From assembly GCA_013398295.1 (NCBI GenBank), contig VZSF01011134.1, forward strand, positions 26,529-90,528: 64,000 bases of DNA, in the 5' to 3' direction. Shown here piece after piece: positions 51,001 through 63,895 of the stretch. A program made the translations under genes and the position numbers. The notes under the pieces were generated by a model. The model saw only the letters and a program-made list of their open reading frames with translations, was not told the origin of the DNA and made no database searches. Positions within the stretch are counted from its first letter, which is position 1. Each line of letters begins with the position of its first letter. The DNA is from Chionis minor (lineage: Eukaryota > Chordata > Aves > Charadriiformes > Chionididae).

Positions 51001-54000
51001 CTGAAAATACTGTTGCCAAGGAGATCAAATAGGTAAATAGTGGCAGAAATCATATTTTCCAGCTAGGCTGGCTGGTATCAATGAAATCAGGATATTGAGT
51101 GAGAAGTCTCTTTCCCCACAGCTGGAAGTTGCCTTCCCGTCAAGTGAAATGGCCTTGCCAGAATCACTTTCAAGCTGAGAGACAGCAACTTGCAGCTGAA
51201 GTCAAATAACTTCTTAAGTCATGCAAATTTAATCACTAGCAATTTGTGTTATGCTAAACCAGGCAGAAAGTGAAATGATAATCTGAAGTTTGCCTGGGGA
51301 TAACCCCATTTTGGCTAGACCACAGACAAAATGGTGTAATCAAAAACTCAGTTAACATAACATTTTATGGGGCGTTATAAAGTAGTTTAGGCGTAAAATA
51401 CAAGCAACCTGGAAATTACTATCCATTGGAAAACTTAGTCTAGATACTAAGACTGAGGAGTCGGAGCAACCTGTACAGACTAAGAGCGCAACTCCCAAAT
51501 TCAAGATTTCTTCTCAAAATCCAAGTGTCTTTGTAGATTTAACTCTAAAATTCAGCCTGGTCTAAGTCAGCAGTCAGCATAGAGCCAGTCTGGGGCAAAG
51601 GGAGGAGACTTGGGTCTGAATTTGATCTTTGGCCTGACAGCTGGGCAAGGGCATTATTATCAGAAAAAGAAAAAAGTAGAGCAGAGTCGACAAAGAAAAG
51701 CCAGCACTTGGGTCTAAGAAGGTGGCAGAAGGCCTGCACTGAGATTATATATGGATATACATATACAGGAAAGGAGATGCATCTTCTGCTACGATGGAGC
51801 TTCTCTGCAGAACCACGAACCACCCTGTTTCAAGCTCCATTTGCTGCATGCCTTCACCATGCACTCCTACGCTCGAAGGGCCTGAGCATCCAGGGATTTT
51901 GGTGAAATGGTAGTTAAGTCCTCACTCGAGTTCCTCATTTTGGTGCATTATGAAATAATTGTTTTTGAATGAAGAACTCCCTGTCTTTGCATGCTTGAAA
52001 GCCTTGCCCTTGAGGAGTTACACTTCTGGAGAATAAAAATAGATGACTACCATTAAACAAATAGAGCAGATTCTACAGCTGCAAAAGAAATGACAGTCTC
52101 CATTCTTTGAGGGACTATTATAAATAGAGTTTGGGCTTGATTCATAAATGCTGGTAGGAAAACAAGAAAGTTATCTTCATTCTCACTGGGAAAATAAAAG
52201 GACTGGAGAAAACTGACACTGAAGTATGCACAAAGTAAAAGTAAGTGATCAATCATGAAAGGTAGCTAAGGATGGAACAATAGCGGATACAGTCAGAGAA
52301 AATCAAAATATTTTTAAAATCTTGAGAAAAAACCAGAAAAAACTAATGCTGAAAAAGACATCTCTTGAAATCTGAGCAGTTGTGAAACACTTTGAGGGAA
52401 TCTGTGAATTAAAGCAAACAAGTCTGTGTGTTAAAATCCACTGCTCATTCAGAAATGATTCAGTGTTAACACAGCTATTTTTACTTGTACCTGTCATTGG
52501 GCTCTTTATGTCACTGGATGAGTAAAAATGGGTAACAGAATCATTCGTAATCAGTCAAAAGCAATCAAGGTTGTTTTTAGCACCGGTTGGAAAGACCAGA
52601 CTCTAATATGGAACAGGGTCACACAGTAAAGAGATGCTGCCACATCAGACTTGCCAAAAATTCAGGTCTTGGGGGCTTGATTTAGTTTTACAGGCAGGTC
52701 CACATGCCTTGCTGTAATGCTAGAAAGAGCTCATACATTAAATACAGGGTCCAGGGCAGGGGGTGGTGGTGTTTCCCAACATTTTTCTCTGTTAAGCTGG
52801 ATGAGCCTGCCCAGGAGAGGGAAGGGGACACGGCCCTGGCTTGCCCCATGCTGCTGGCTGCACAGGCTGCCACGCTCTGCCTCTCACCCTGACGCAGGCT
52901 TTTACTCTCTCTGTCTCAAAACAAGTGGTTTTAAGGCTGCTATCTGCCAGCTGAGGGCTGGGGTGGTCCCCCCGTTCTCCATCCACCTGCTCCGCCTCCG
53001 CTCCTTTGGCTGTCGAACTTGCACAAGCCATCACGGATGAGGGACCCAACTCTTCGGTGGCTGGGCTGATTTCCCTGCCGGCGGCCCCTGCTCTGGCTGA
53101 TCCCAGCACACAGGAGCACTGATGAAGAGCGGGGAGCAGGCAGGGAATGCTGGAGGGCACCAAAGAGAAAGGGGAGAGATGACCTGTTTGGGCAGCAGCT
53201 CCTGAACTGCATCCTGCGACTCGGCCACCAGTGGGTTCCCCTGTCCTCATGGCCCTTTTTACCTGTGGTGGAGACTTTGACTCCAGGTGAGGCTACACGG
53301 CACCTGGAGGTGCTGTCAGGGAGAATCCCAGAGTTATAGGGGTTGGAAGGGACCTCTGGAGATCGTCTAGTCCAGGTGAGCATCAGCTATCCCTTCCCGT
53401 CTCTCACCATGGTGGCACAGGTGACCTCTAGCACGGGAGTGTGTACGGAGCAGGTGCCTCCTAATTTGCAAACTATCTTCCTTCCAGCCAGTAGGGAAAG
53501 AGAGGACCACTTCCGGAAGACAGCCTCAGCTGGGTAAAGAAAGAGGAAACCACGCTTCCAAGGCTTGGCGAGATGATCCCTGCTCGCAGGTCTGGGCAAA
53601 GCAGGTTCCAGGCACACACACAGCCTGTTTCCAGTGACTGTGGGAGTGCAGCGCCTGTTCTCCAGTCTCCTGAAAGTACATAGACATTGCCCCGCCGTGC
53701 TTACAGCCACAGCACAGCCCCCTCGCACACTGGCGCGGGAGAAAGACAAGAAACAAAACGAAACGGCTGAACCTGCTTCCATAATGCAAGCCGTGAGAAA
53801 AGGAAAAGAAAGATGCTATCACAAAAAGAAGTGCAGATCACCAGCACTGTGAATCGCTTCCTCTGTGAAGAAGCAATAGGAAAGTTTTGTTCTTTGGTGT
53901 TTGTTGGGGTTTTTTTTAATTTGGCAGCACCTCTTTACACCTCTCCTCTGTTACCATTGTAGCAGTCCAGCGGGTGCAATGAACTGACGGAGCTGCCGAG

Positions 54001-57000
54001 ATGCACGTTTTACCAAGCAAACCGCTTTGTTACCACATCCTACAGCCAGTCATGCTCGACACAGAGTACCAGAGACCAGAAGTGATGGCAAGCCTCATCA
54101 CGCCTGGGAAAGGAGGGAAATAGGATACTAAAGACTAAGATGAATGAAAGAGGTTTACAGAGCACTGCCCAGCACCAAGTGGGAAAGGAGAATACACCTA
54201 CAGGGTATGTTACTTTACTTCAGAATATGGTACAAGCCTGAGCCTGTGACTTATCAGTCCTCAGGGAATGAATATGGGCTTATTTACACTCCCTTTGGAT
54301 CTGGGGGAGGCAATAGCAGAGAAGGAAGAAGCAGCTGTGGCCTGACACCACAGACTGCCAAGGCCACCGGAGGGTTACAGCTCCAGCAAGGCAGCTTGCA
54401 GGTCAGCGCAGGGGACGGATGCTGTCTCAGGGGTGACACATTCCTGAAGATTTGCGTTCCCATTCTGTCTATCTCTGGTTTGTCTCCTATGGGTCATTTC
54501 TGCATGCAGTCTGTCCCTCTCGGACACTTTGTAAGGACTCCAGAGCTCCACGTCTCCCACACCCTTTACCTTCACGATGCGCGGGAGCTCCGGGAAGCCT
54601 GCGCCGCCTGTCCCGGGCCGGAGGGGTTAGGCACACAGCCCGCCCTCACAGCAGCCAGAGAACCACTGGTTTGAAACTGTCCCTTAGGATCTGAAGAGTG
54701 TATTGAAGCTATATGCTGTGCTGCAAGAGCACTTCTCTGATGGTGTTTGGACAAGTATCAGCTGGGCAATGCTTGCACCACGTAATGCCATAGCTCCCCA
54801 GAAAACTCTGCAGCACGTGAAATTAGATTTATGCTTGGTGTGATTTTGCTTACAGCAGACAAAGGGACTAACATTAAGGGTGAATTTTGCCTGTAACAAC
54901 TTTATAGTTAGCTTTCTAGGTGCAAAGAGACGGCAGAGGGCAGTTAGGTCAGTACAGGTCTGAGGACCAGGTAGACAAGGCTTGTTCTCGCACGCTGTTA
55001 GTGCCGCGGAATCGCCTAAACGAGACTGAGATGAAACGAAGCCTCCTTCTACTTTGTACTTTTGCATCTCAGTGGATTTACAGACACAGGAACATAACTT
55101 TGGTACCATTCTAAGCTACATCGCTCTCCTGCTTTTGACATCCTTTTATGTAGCAGATCATCGTGCTTTACCTCTGCTGCTCTTCTGACATACTTTTGAA
55201 TTCTGAATTCATTTCTCTTCCTTTACATACTGCCCTTGGATTAGCTTTCATACCTTGTCCCAAAACTTTATTTTACATTGCTAGTAATCAACTTTTCTAT
55301 TGTTTTCTAATTATGATGGCTGACTTGATGACAGATGAGAATTTGAAAGCCTCTGATATTACTGTACAGAAAAAAGGCAGAGTGCTGACATCATACACAT
55401 GAAAGATGAAAAACAATACTCGCAGCTGATATTCTCGGTTATATGATGTGACTACATTAAAGAAAGGTAACTGCAGCTGTTCGGTCATAAAATATAAGCG
55501 TAACCACATGCAAGTTTCTCTTCACTTCCTTCAGCATGCTTTACATTACCTAAAATAAAAATCAAGATCCTAAACAAGACTGCAGTCAGGGTATTATTGG
55601 GTATTTCTCTCCAACTTAATGCAGTTCCATGAAGAACTGCTGGCAGTATTGCCGCCACATTTGATGCTATTAAATTGTGGCCTATTGAATAAAGATAACA
55701 GATATAGCCACATTATTTGAACTTCTTTTCATTGCTTTCTGTGAAATGCAGAGATTTTGGGAAGCTCATCTGGCATAACTATATGGCCTTATTCCAGACA
55801 ATAGAAAGCATTCTGTGATGAAAATTAAGTCACAAAGTGAGTCATAATCAAGTCTCTCGGAATATGAATAGTCACAGCTCTTCTCCCATTATCACTTAAT
55901 CCAAATAAAAACTCGGTACTTACTTTGTCTTCAAAATGTAATTTTCACATTTTATGCTTCTTCTAGTACTGGGAAGTGCTTTGTATGTAACCCTTTCCTC
56001 CCCCCAGGTCATGCTCACAGAAGCGAAAGGGTATAGTCTAAACTTCTGATACTTAACCATTTGTAGTGTGCTTAGAAATATACATTCTGAATACCTGTAG
56101 TGGTGCATTCATAATCAAAACTTGTCACATCATTTAACTTCTTATCCTGATATTCTGCTGGACCAATACACAGGACATCAGAAACAGTGGAATTTGTCAT
56201 CTTTAACCACAAAAACAACCACTTGGCTTTGCAGTCACACTCAAATTTATTTCCCCTTAAATCTCTAAAAAACACACAGAAATAAACATATTTGAAAAGG
56301 TTGACAGCAATATGAATACTACAGAACTGTTATCACCTTGGCATGCTGAATTTAAAAATACCTGAGTAGCCTTGAATTGGTTTTGAACTGAGAACAGGGA
56401 AGTTTCTTAAGTTTTATTTGGACTCACTTACTATGGACTCTCCTTCACTGAGCGTTGTCCTTGGAAAAACTGTTTCAGTTGAGGAAATATGCTCACACAT
56501 AATCATAGCAATGGAGCACTGTGATTCACGTGTGAAGTCACTCATGTTTATAAGTGTTCATAGGATGAGGACTGTAAAGCAATAAATCCTGACAGTCTGG
56601 TCATCTGCTGCAGGTGTCCTTCCCACCACCTACCACTGACACAGATAAATCCCATTCCTTCACTAAACTACTCCAGTACCACTGGTTGACAGAGTGGCCT
56701 TGCTGGTACCGTTTCTGTGTTGTTAAAATACAGATGTAAGCCTTATATTTTTAGAGTTGCTGCTGATATGGAGCCAATTTAACCTCCCCCTACTAATGTA
56801 CGTGTGATTCCAACACTGTACCTGCTCTTCAATCCCTTGGCAATTTTTGTGGCTTACAATTACACTTTGCTGTTTGGGAAAGCCAAGCCAAAAATAGGGA
56901 AAGCTGACTGGCAGCTCAGTTATACAAGAAAACACTGACAGTAAGTCAGCAATGTGCTACAACTGCACAAAAACCCAGGAATAAAAGTACTTTTTTTTTT

Positions 57001-60000
57001 TTTTTTAAACAAATGCCTCTTACTAAAATAATCTCAGGGAATGCATGCAACAATAACAGGAAAAAATGTTCAGAGACATTGTATTTTTAAAATTCATTGT
57101 CTCTCGTTCCCTAAAAACCAACTTATATGAAACGTCAGAAAGAAGAACAATAATGCAAGCTATGTACAGCATCACGAAAAGCAACAGTGATTTGAGAAAT
57201 AGCAGATATTTTACAGGAGTCTACCAAGTAAACAATTTTCAAATGAGAAAAGCTAGAACAACAAAAATGCACATCCCTTTCCTGCGCAGGTATCGGATAC
57301 AGCACCACACAAACCCCGAACGTAAAACTCAGAGTAACAGAGTGACAGAAGCAGGCAGTCAATAGGAAGATTCTCATTACTTACAGTTCAATTAAAGAAT
57401 CTAAATCACTGAAGACGTCCCTTGGCAGAGCTTTGAGATGGTTATTGGCCAAAGAACTAGAAAAGAAAGTTAGAGTTTAGTGTCATTGCTGGCTCTTGTC
57501 TGCATGACTCTTACTAAGTCTGAGCTCACTTGCAGGTTCTTAATTATCCGGTCCTACCCAGCCACCGGCATTAAGTTACAGGGAACAGGCACGTATTAAT
57601 TACTCTCATTCAAGAATGGAGATTGCTTGAAGCTCACGCGAAAGTAAAACACATAAAGCTTTTTTGTTGCCCAGGTGCTCGTGTAATACATGGAGCGATC
57701 CCTGAGCACGCTGAAAAGACAGCGGGGTTTTCATGGCGAGCGCACAGGGTGACGGTGGCACCGGTGCAGCATCCGCCTGCGAGCGGGCGCAGGCAGCCCA
57801 ACCTGCCGCGGTGCTGCCACAGCAGCAATGGTTTGTTAAGGCCAGTTTTCAATTTGTGGAAGGCACGTCGCTGACAGCGGGAGGCAGCTGACGCGTGGAG
57901 GGGAAGGGAGGCTTTCTGTGTAGCCCCTAGAAGAGTTTTGTTCAAGAACAAATTACTCTACCAAGTGTTAAATAACTTACAGGTGAGTCAGGTCTCGAAG
58001 GCCACGAAATGCATTTCTTGAAATGGTTTCAATTTTGTTTCCTTCAATGAATCTAAGCAAAAAAAAAAAAATAAAATTTAAAATACTTTAATCAACATTG
58101 TTATTAGCATCACCACTGCTTTAAGGTATGGTCTCCAAATTCAGCAGGTTCCTGGGCAGCCCCTTCAGACTTCAAGGCGGGGAAGTCTCGGTGGAGCTGC
58201 TCACATTCCCTTTCCCTCGGGTGGACGGCAAGGCACGATGCGAGTGCTGAGCAGCACAAGGGACAGCATGTGACACAAACATCTAGCAGAAGGGGAACAA
58301 AGCAAAAAACATTATTCCTCTGTTGGTTAATCCTCTCGGGGTGTGTTGTGCGAGGCAAGAGACCTGCGTAGGAGAGGCTTCTGAGATGGACTTCAGAAGC
58401 TGAAGTCCCACTTTCCTCTCACAAATCACCAGCATTTTAAAGCCATGGGGCAGCAGAGCGGTGCCAGGGCTGCCCGGGTGGCAGACGGACGCTCCGATGG
58501 GGATCTCCCGTGTGGCTGCCCGCACAGTGCCACCTCCGCACCCACAGAGCCCTGACGTGAGCTGCAGGCACCCCAAGTCTGCATAAATGGCAAGACGGCT
58601 GCCTTGTTTTCCCTCCTGCTGCCGCAGCTCAGCTCTCTCCAGCCGGGATGCCACCTCTGCAGGATGCGCGGCCGCACGCAAGTCACGGCCCCGTGCGCTG
58701 GGGAAATAATGACAGGCACGTATCGATTCCAGGAGCATGCTGCTCCTCCTGACGGCGCATCAGCATGTAAAGAAAGAGCTGATATTTGAGCATCTTGACC
58801 CCTGAGCACCTGGGGACGTGTCCCTAAATACACCGTCAGCCTTGCAAAGCGATTGCAGCCAGGTGGCCATCAAGATATTGCATGTGAAGCTGTACCTGGA
58901 CGAAGACTATCACATGCTGACTTTATAAAAGGTTTTAAGAGATAAAGGTGTCTCCCTTCCTCTTACGCATCCATGTTTGTCTTCCAGGGAAACAGAGGAA
59001 AAATGCTATAAGCCAAGGTCTCCTCTCAAAAGACTCAAGATGGGGATGCAGGAGATGACAAGTGCCCTGGGTTCTGCAGTTTAGATGTAGCCAAAATCCT
59101 TCATGAAAAGACCAGGACCTCGAGTGTGTGCAAAGGGTGCTGATGAGAAAGTGTTGTCTCTACATGGAAGATGCCAGAGGAGGGTCCACCACCACAAGGC
59201 TGCCTGGGGACCCGAATTCAACCCGCAGAGCAAAGAGCCAAACTGCCTCCTGACACCCTCACCGGCACCTGGCAGCCCTGCGCAGCGCCAGCTCACCCCT
59301 CCCTGCAAACGAACACAGCTTCACCGCACGCACTGCAGCAAGGCCATGCAAATTTGGGCTGGGACTCAGCAATTTGCCAGATTCCTGAGTCACCAAACCT
59401 GGCCTCAAAGGGATGCTAGGTCATGGCAGGGGGGTTGGAACTGGATGATCTTTAAGGTCCCTTCCAACCTAAACCACCCTATGATTCTACGAACGCCACT
59501 TAGTTCACTGGCAAGTCTTACCTGGACTCGGTACACAGAGCCAGTTAGTTTAAGGGTGCGTTGAATGCCATTATCAGTGCTGCAAGGGCAGCAGGACACA
59601 GCTGAATATACATATATATATATAAAAATGTATATAAGTATGTACTGTGGATGCTCCCCAGCTGCTCCTCATCCAGAGACTTTGCCTTGTACACAAAGAA
59701 ACTCGTCATTCTCCTTTGTCAGTGGGGTTTTCTTATTCCCGTAAGGTCTGATCACGGGTACCTGAGAGACAGGAGTTAGCGAAGGTGTAATGGTGTTAAT
59801 GGCTGTGTGGCAAAATAAAAAAAAAAAAAAAAACCAACAGAGAAAGGCCACTCGCACCCGCTTCTCAAAAGGCGGAGGTGCAATTTGCTGGGAAGAGGGA
59901 AAGCTCTGTGGGCTTGGCAGGGAGGGCAACCACAACGATTAACCAGGAGCACTGGGTCAGCTGCTGCTAAAGGAAACTGAAACTGTAAGGTTTTACCAGT

Positions 60001-63000
60001 CTTCATTGTTGGCTGCTCCGCACGTATCACACTATTAATCCTGAATATACCCCACCTCAATACCTATTTGCCTGCAAGACTTTAGCAAGAGTCAGTTTTA
60101 TGAGCATTGGTTTTCCTTCAGAAACAGGCAGAAATGTTTTCCACAGCTACCTTCAGCACGGGAGGGTAGGAGGAAAGGGGAATTTTTTTCAGTTCATATT
60201 CAGAGTTTCAAGCAGACCAGCTCGTGTTCAGTAACACAGAGGAATGGCAGCGCTTCGGAGTATGAAGTGAGGACAACCTCGTACCAGGGCTAATAATTTT
60301 TTTCAAAGAAAAAAAGGTGACCGTAAAAAAAAAAATTAAGATATTAAAAATTCAGGAAATTAAGGTAATGTAAAACTCAACTAAGTGAACTAAGTAAAGA
60401 AAAGAAGAGTTACATAAATGTAAATAATAATATAAATAAGTACAATAATTTTTATTATATGGAATATATATTTATATATTCATATATTTATCGTTATTTA
60501 TGATACAAAGATAAATGCCACCGGCATTAAATGGGATATCAGAAAAAAGGCGAAGTTGGAGAAGAAAGTTGGGAGAAGAGCACGAGTCTGGTAATCAGGG
60601 TTGCTCTGGGCAGTACATGGATACTCTGCAACTCCTCTCCAGGCTGCCAGCAGGCCAGGAGAGGCTTCTCTACCTCTTACCTGAGGTTCAAAGCCCCTCA
60701 ACAGTGATGGCACTGTTCTGGAAAGCCAGGACAAGCTCTTGCTCAGCAGTGCTTTTTCGGCATACTGTGATTGCACAAAGCCACCTCGCATTCATGGCAT
60801 ATTTTAAAAATCCACTGCAACCTCTGAAAAACGGTGAGCCATCGTAAAGGACATTTGCACAGTAGCGGAACATAAATCCTTCATCTCCCCTACTCCTGGG
60901 AATTACAGTAAAGACTCAGACTCCACAGCAGGAGTCTTGGCAACTTATCAAAACATCCTGATTTATAAAGGACAGGGGAAGACATAAAATACCAAACTTA
61001 CAGGTATTCTAGATGGTAGAGACCAGCAAAGGCATCATCTCGTATAACAGTGAAGGAGTTGGAGTTCAGCAAGCTGAAAATGGAGAGCAGGCATTAGGAA
61101 AGCACGTTAAAATTTGACACACTGGATTATGCCCGTTGTGTTTATTGCCCATGACCAAACTAATCTTACTGACTCGAGCCCATATTGCCCCACCAATGCA
61201 GCACGCATAAAATACTGCGGAATGGTCTATTAAAAAAAATAAATAAATTCAAAGGCATAATGTGATGCTAGTTAATGTCCACTGCTCCCCAGGAAAAACG
61301 CTCACTGTGCCGTTCACCTTGCTTAAATGCAACCTGGCCCTCAACTCTCTGGTCCCCTGGGGAGGACGAGCCGTCTTTAGAGGGCAGGTCTGCTGAGTGT
61401 GGACCCCATTTGCCCACCACCCCTCCAGCCACGCCGACCATTTCCAAGAGACCACCTCAGCACCATGCCCGAGCTGCCCAGCACCAGCACCAGCTCTCGT
61501 TTCCGCAGCCGCAGCGGGTCAGTGCTCGCTCATTCTGCGCTCCCAGGGGGATGCTCCAAGCCTGACCCGCTGACGGGCTGCAGCGTGGGAGGACAGCACA
61601 CGGTCCGGGCGGCCGGTTTGTCAGCCAGAAACACGGACGTGCCCAAACTGCCAGAAACAGAGTCCTGCTACCCTTGCAAAGCAAAGCCCTGTGTCCACAG
61701 GCAGCGAGGAAGAGCGGTGGCGCTGCCTGCTCCGGGCACTGACTTGCCCTCCCGCGTGAACTTCAGGGACAACACATGCGAGAGCTGCGCCGGGGCGGCT
61801 GTCACCTGAGCCGGGACAAGGCGGTCAGGGAGAAGGATGCTACGGAAAAGCTTTGCCAGCAAAGTTCCGCCTTCGCTGTGTCCAAGCACAACGGCGGACA
61901 ATTCCCAACGTTCAACAGCACAGAGAGCGATCTCCTTTTAAGAAAATAGCAAAACTTCTTATTTGGTCTAAAAACCAAACGCCACTCAAACTAAATCAGT
62001 TTTGGAAAAATCTCAGAATTTTCCGCTACGAGTGAATATGTCTGCACTAATCGATCTCTTAGAGTAACATTATTCCTCTTTTTGTATGGTTTTAGGCATT
62101 TTACTAAAATTAATTTAGAAGACTAATGAACATGAAATGCAAACTTTCCCTGTGATCCTCGGCTATTATGCTAATACGAGACAAATGCTCCTTAAATTAT
62201 CCCACAGAAATCTGACAAAGATACAGACCGCCATCAAAAATAAATCCTCGCGTTACTATTTTACCATGGCTACTGCCACAGAAGACATAGTCCTGAGGTA
62301 CCCAAGTGCTCAATTATGCATGTATCTCTTTTATCATTTAATCTTTCTTTTTTTCTCCCGTTTGAAGGGAAAAGTCACGAATTACACTAGCCAACACTAT
62401 TTGTCAGGCCCCAAGGTGGTGGTGCTGGTGGTCTGTCGCTCCCATGTCTGAGCTACCACACAAAGTGACGTGGGCAGCTTGTGACTTTCTCAGCAGCTCA
62501 CCTGTGCCCCACCACCCCACGCACCCCACCACCTCCCCCTGGAAATCTACTACAGCAAAGGAAAAGGGATAACCTCCATCTGCTCTTCTTCCCTCTTTCC
62601 AGTACCGCTATCCAAAATATCCAGATTCCCCCCATCTCTAATTTCCCACCCACATCCAAGAACCCACTCTTGGATTCATCCCTTTCCTTCCCAGCTGGCG
62701 CAGGTCTGCTGTTGGCCCCCGTTCACTGGTGGGCCAAGTCCCTCTGCCCGGGGCCCTGTGCTGGCCCCCAAGTCCCACAAAAACTTGGGTTTGGGACCGG
62801 TGCCACGCTAAAGAAGGTGAAAGCCTCCACTCCTTGCTTTGCCCACTTCTCCCCAGCGTTTTCCACGGGGGGCTGCTCCCCGCAAGCAGCGAGACAGGCC
62901 TTTGAGAATGAGATGGAGGTGCCCGAGGAGAGGAGGCCGGCCACCAGGCTACCAAACGCTTTTAGGGACTATCTCTTGCTAAGACCAACTTTAAGATCTA

Positions 63001-63895
63001 GCTCTGCGGCAAGCGCTTAGCCTGGGTTTCCGGCGTGCCTCGCATCTTTTTGTTGAATTTTTCTTTGCAGCATGTCTTTGCCTTGGGGGGTAACCCGGTC
63101 CTTACAGGGGGCGGCGCTGGGGGGACCGCTTGTTACGGGGCGTTACAGGCAGGCTGCAGCGGGCCAGCCAGGGTGGCTACCAGAGAAACAAATATCCGGG
63201 CTCCCCAGGGGGTTGTACCGCACCCCGTATCTCTGTGCCTTCCCCGCTACTGCCCCCCAGGACAGCTGAATTAAAGCAAGTTTGGGTAAGCTACCGGTGG
63301 GCACAACCAAGCGACTTGCCCGAGGTCGGGAGGGAGGGTGGGGGCAGTGCCGGCGGCCGGACGGCTGTCCCCCCGGACAGAGGACCACCAGGTCAGAAGG
63401 CATCCCAGAGGCCGCCCTCCGCGGGGGATGCTGAGGCGCAGAGTCCTGCTGCAGACACCACCGGCGCTTCACCCACGGAGGTGTCCGGCCGGCCTCCGCT
63501 CGCCCCCCGTGGCGCCCGCCACGTCCCACCGCCACCGCCAGGCTCAGGGGCAGAAAAAGCGAGGGAGTGACTCCGGGGAGACACTCAGCCCGATGCTTAT
63601 AAAGCTGAAATTTTACAGCGAGGAACTTGGGGCTTCAGGAGACACTTTGTCCTCCTTCAGCGCCTGGAACACAGGTTTGATGGCGTGGCTGGCGAGCGGG
63701 CGACGCGTCCCTCCGCTGGGAGAAGCGAACGGACCCGTCCCCTCCCGTTTCCGCAAGGGCACCCCTAAGCCCGTTTTCGGAGGAAAAAAGGGGCGAACCG
63801 GCCTCCCCCAGCGCCGTACTCACAGCAGCTGCAGGGAGGGCAGGTGGGAGAACATCCTGTCCTTGACCTCGGAGAAGGTCCCGTTCACCAGGCTC
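47267..63895 (-). CDS. LGI2: LGI2, leucine-rich glioma-inactivated protein 2 (spliced, exons 2-8; exon 1 outside window)
   Basis: Seven exons join in frame on the minus strand: 63895-63824, 61073-61002, 58052-57981, 57456-57385, 56264-56095, 50805-50641 and 48084-47267. Together they encode 479 residues and a stop. Human LGI2 is about 545 residues, so about 66 N-terminal residues (signal peptide and cysteine cap) should lie in exon 1 beyond the right edge. Order of parts: four 24-residue LRR units, a C-terminal LRR cap with four cysteines, then seven EPTP repeats forming a beta-propeller. The C-terminus IIIDLSL and the exon 8 sequence fit LGI2; LGI1 ends differently (VIVDLSA). The family is secreted and binds ADAM22/ADAM23-type receptors at synapses; a truncating LGI2 mutation causes juvenile epilepsy in Lagotto dogs (established knowledge). 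All introns checked have GT-AG ends and compatible phases, and no internal stop is seen, so the gene looks functional. N-glycosylation sequons NGT, NST and NIT are visible. Neighbouring CCDC149 in the same orientation supports orthology. Confidence 0.95.
48085..50640 (-). other. LGI2 intron 7
   Basis: Intron between exons 7 and 8. I see no repeat or gene of note in it beyond the T-rich acceptor tract next to exon 8. Confidence 0.85.
50641..50805 (-). CDS. LGI2: LGI2 coding exon 7 (first EPTP repeat)
   Basis: The 165-bp exon encodes DFVVHQILPYQSVSV through SYDNIT, the first EPTP repeat that begins the beta-propeller. It includes the IAQP and MVLEWDH segments typical of the family and the sequon NIT, corresponding to a known LGI1 glycosylation site. 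The acceptor is TTTCTAG, the donor GTATAT. It enters and leaves in phase 1, so skipping it would keep the frame but delete a propeller blade. Confidence 0.95.
50806..56094 (-). other. LGI2 intron 6
   Basis: The largest intron visible, about 5.3 kb. It contains one short CR1 tail (53321-53375) and a GC-richer middle part (about 52.7-53.3 kb and 54.55-54.65 kb). The long open frames there (for example 54144-54674 plus) lack recognisable domains and are treated as chance. Confidence 0.85.
53321..53375 (-). mobile_element. CR1 LINE 3' tail, short
   Basis: GAGAATCCCAGAGTTATAGG followed by GGTTGGAAGGGACCTCTGGA and ATCGTCTAGTCCAGG is the reverse complement of a CR1 3' end, about 55 bp long, inside LGI2 intron 6. 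Confidence 0.85.
56095..56264 (-). CDS. LGI2: LGI2 coding exon 6 (LRR C-terminal cap)
   Basis: The 170-bp exon encodes 56 whole residues that form the C-terminal LRR cap. It starts DLRGNKFECDC and carries the four cap cysteines (CDC pair, VLCIGP, YEC). The sequon NST matches the glycosylation position known in LGI1 (HTNAT). The acceptor is TTTTTTAG; a second AG two bases further in (AGAG) would shift the frame, so the first was chosen. The donor GTATTC is non-consensus after position 4 but keeps GTA. One base is left over and completes Asp in exon 7. Confidence 0.95.
56265..57384 (-). other. LGI2 intron 5
   Basis: About 1.1 kb. It holds a 16-base T run at 56991-57006 on the plus strand and nothing else recognised. 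Confidence 0.85.
56991..57006. repeat. Poly-T run (16) in LGI2 intron 5
   Basis: Sixteen T on the plus strand. Confidence 0.95.
57385..57456 (-). CDS. LGI2: LGI2 coding exon 5 (LRR unit)
   Basis: This 72-bp exon encodes SLANNHLKALPRDVFSDLDS and then LIEL. The acceptor is TTTTCTAG, the donor GTAAGT. Intron 4 between this exon and exon 4 is short (about 0.5 kb). Confidence 0.95.
57457..57980 (-). other. LGI2 intron 4
   Basis: About 0.5 kb, with a locally CpG-richer patch at about 57,730-57,830. No further feature was recognised. Confidence 0.85.
57981..58052 (-). CDS. LGI2: LGI2 coding exon 4 (LRR unit)
   Basis: This 72-bp exon encodes FIEGNKIETISRNAFRGLRD and then LTHL. The acceptor TTGCTTAG follows a T-rich tract (poly-A on the plus strand at about 58058-58071), and the donor is GTAAGT. 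Phase matches exons 3 and 5. Confidence 0.95.
59421..59493 (+). mobile_element. CR1 LINE 3' tail, short
   Basis: GGGGGGTTGGAACTGGATGA then TTAAGGTCCCTTCCAACC and ATGATTCTACGA is a CR1 3' terminus in LGI2 intron 3, opposite in orientation to the gene. Confidence 0.9.
59605..59642. repeat. TA-rich microsatellite in LGI2 intron 3
   Basis: Imperfect TA/CATA repeat of about 38 bases. Confidence 0.9.
60416..60500. repeat. AT-rich low-complexity block in LGI2 intron 3
   Basis: About 85 bases with almost no G or C, including TATATTTATATATTCATATA. Confidence 0.85.
61002..61073 (-). CDS. LGI2: LGI2 coding exon 3 (LRR unit)
   Basis: This 72-bp exon encodes the repeat LLNSNSFTVIRDDAFAGLYH and then LEYL. 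The acceptor is TTTTCAG just upstream and the donor is GTAAGT at 61001-60996. It has the same phase as the flanking LRR exons. The leucine spacing and the asparagine of the LxxNxF motif are intact. Confidence 0.95.
61074..63823 (-). other. LGI2 intron 2
   Basis: About 2.75 kb, becoming strongly GC- and CpG-rich from about 62.7 kb towards exon 2. No other gene was recognised; open frames in the GC-rich part are expected by chance because stop codons are AT-rich. Confidence 0.8.

Larger units (their letters stand above)
58053..61001 (-). other. LGI2 intron 3
   Basis: About 2.9 kb. It contains a GC-rich part (about 58.4-58.8 kb), a CR1 3' tail (59421-59493), a TA-rich simple repeat (59605-59642), an A run (about 59817-59833) and an AT-rich block (60416-60500). 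Confidence 0.85.

Noticed and set aside
54144..54674. 176-codon open frame on the plus strand inside LGI2 intron 6
   Set aside because: Antisense to an intron, no recognised domain, and it lies in GC-richer sequence where long chance frames are common.
62481..63020. 179-codon open frame on the plus strand near the LGI2 CpG region
   Set aside because: Proline-, serine- and alanine-rich translation typical of GC-rich non-coding DNA; no domain or conservation evidence.
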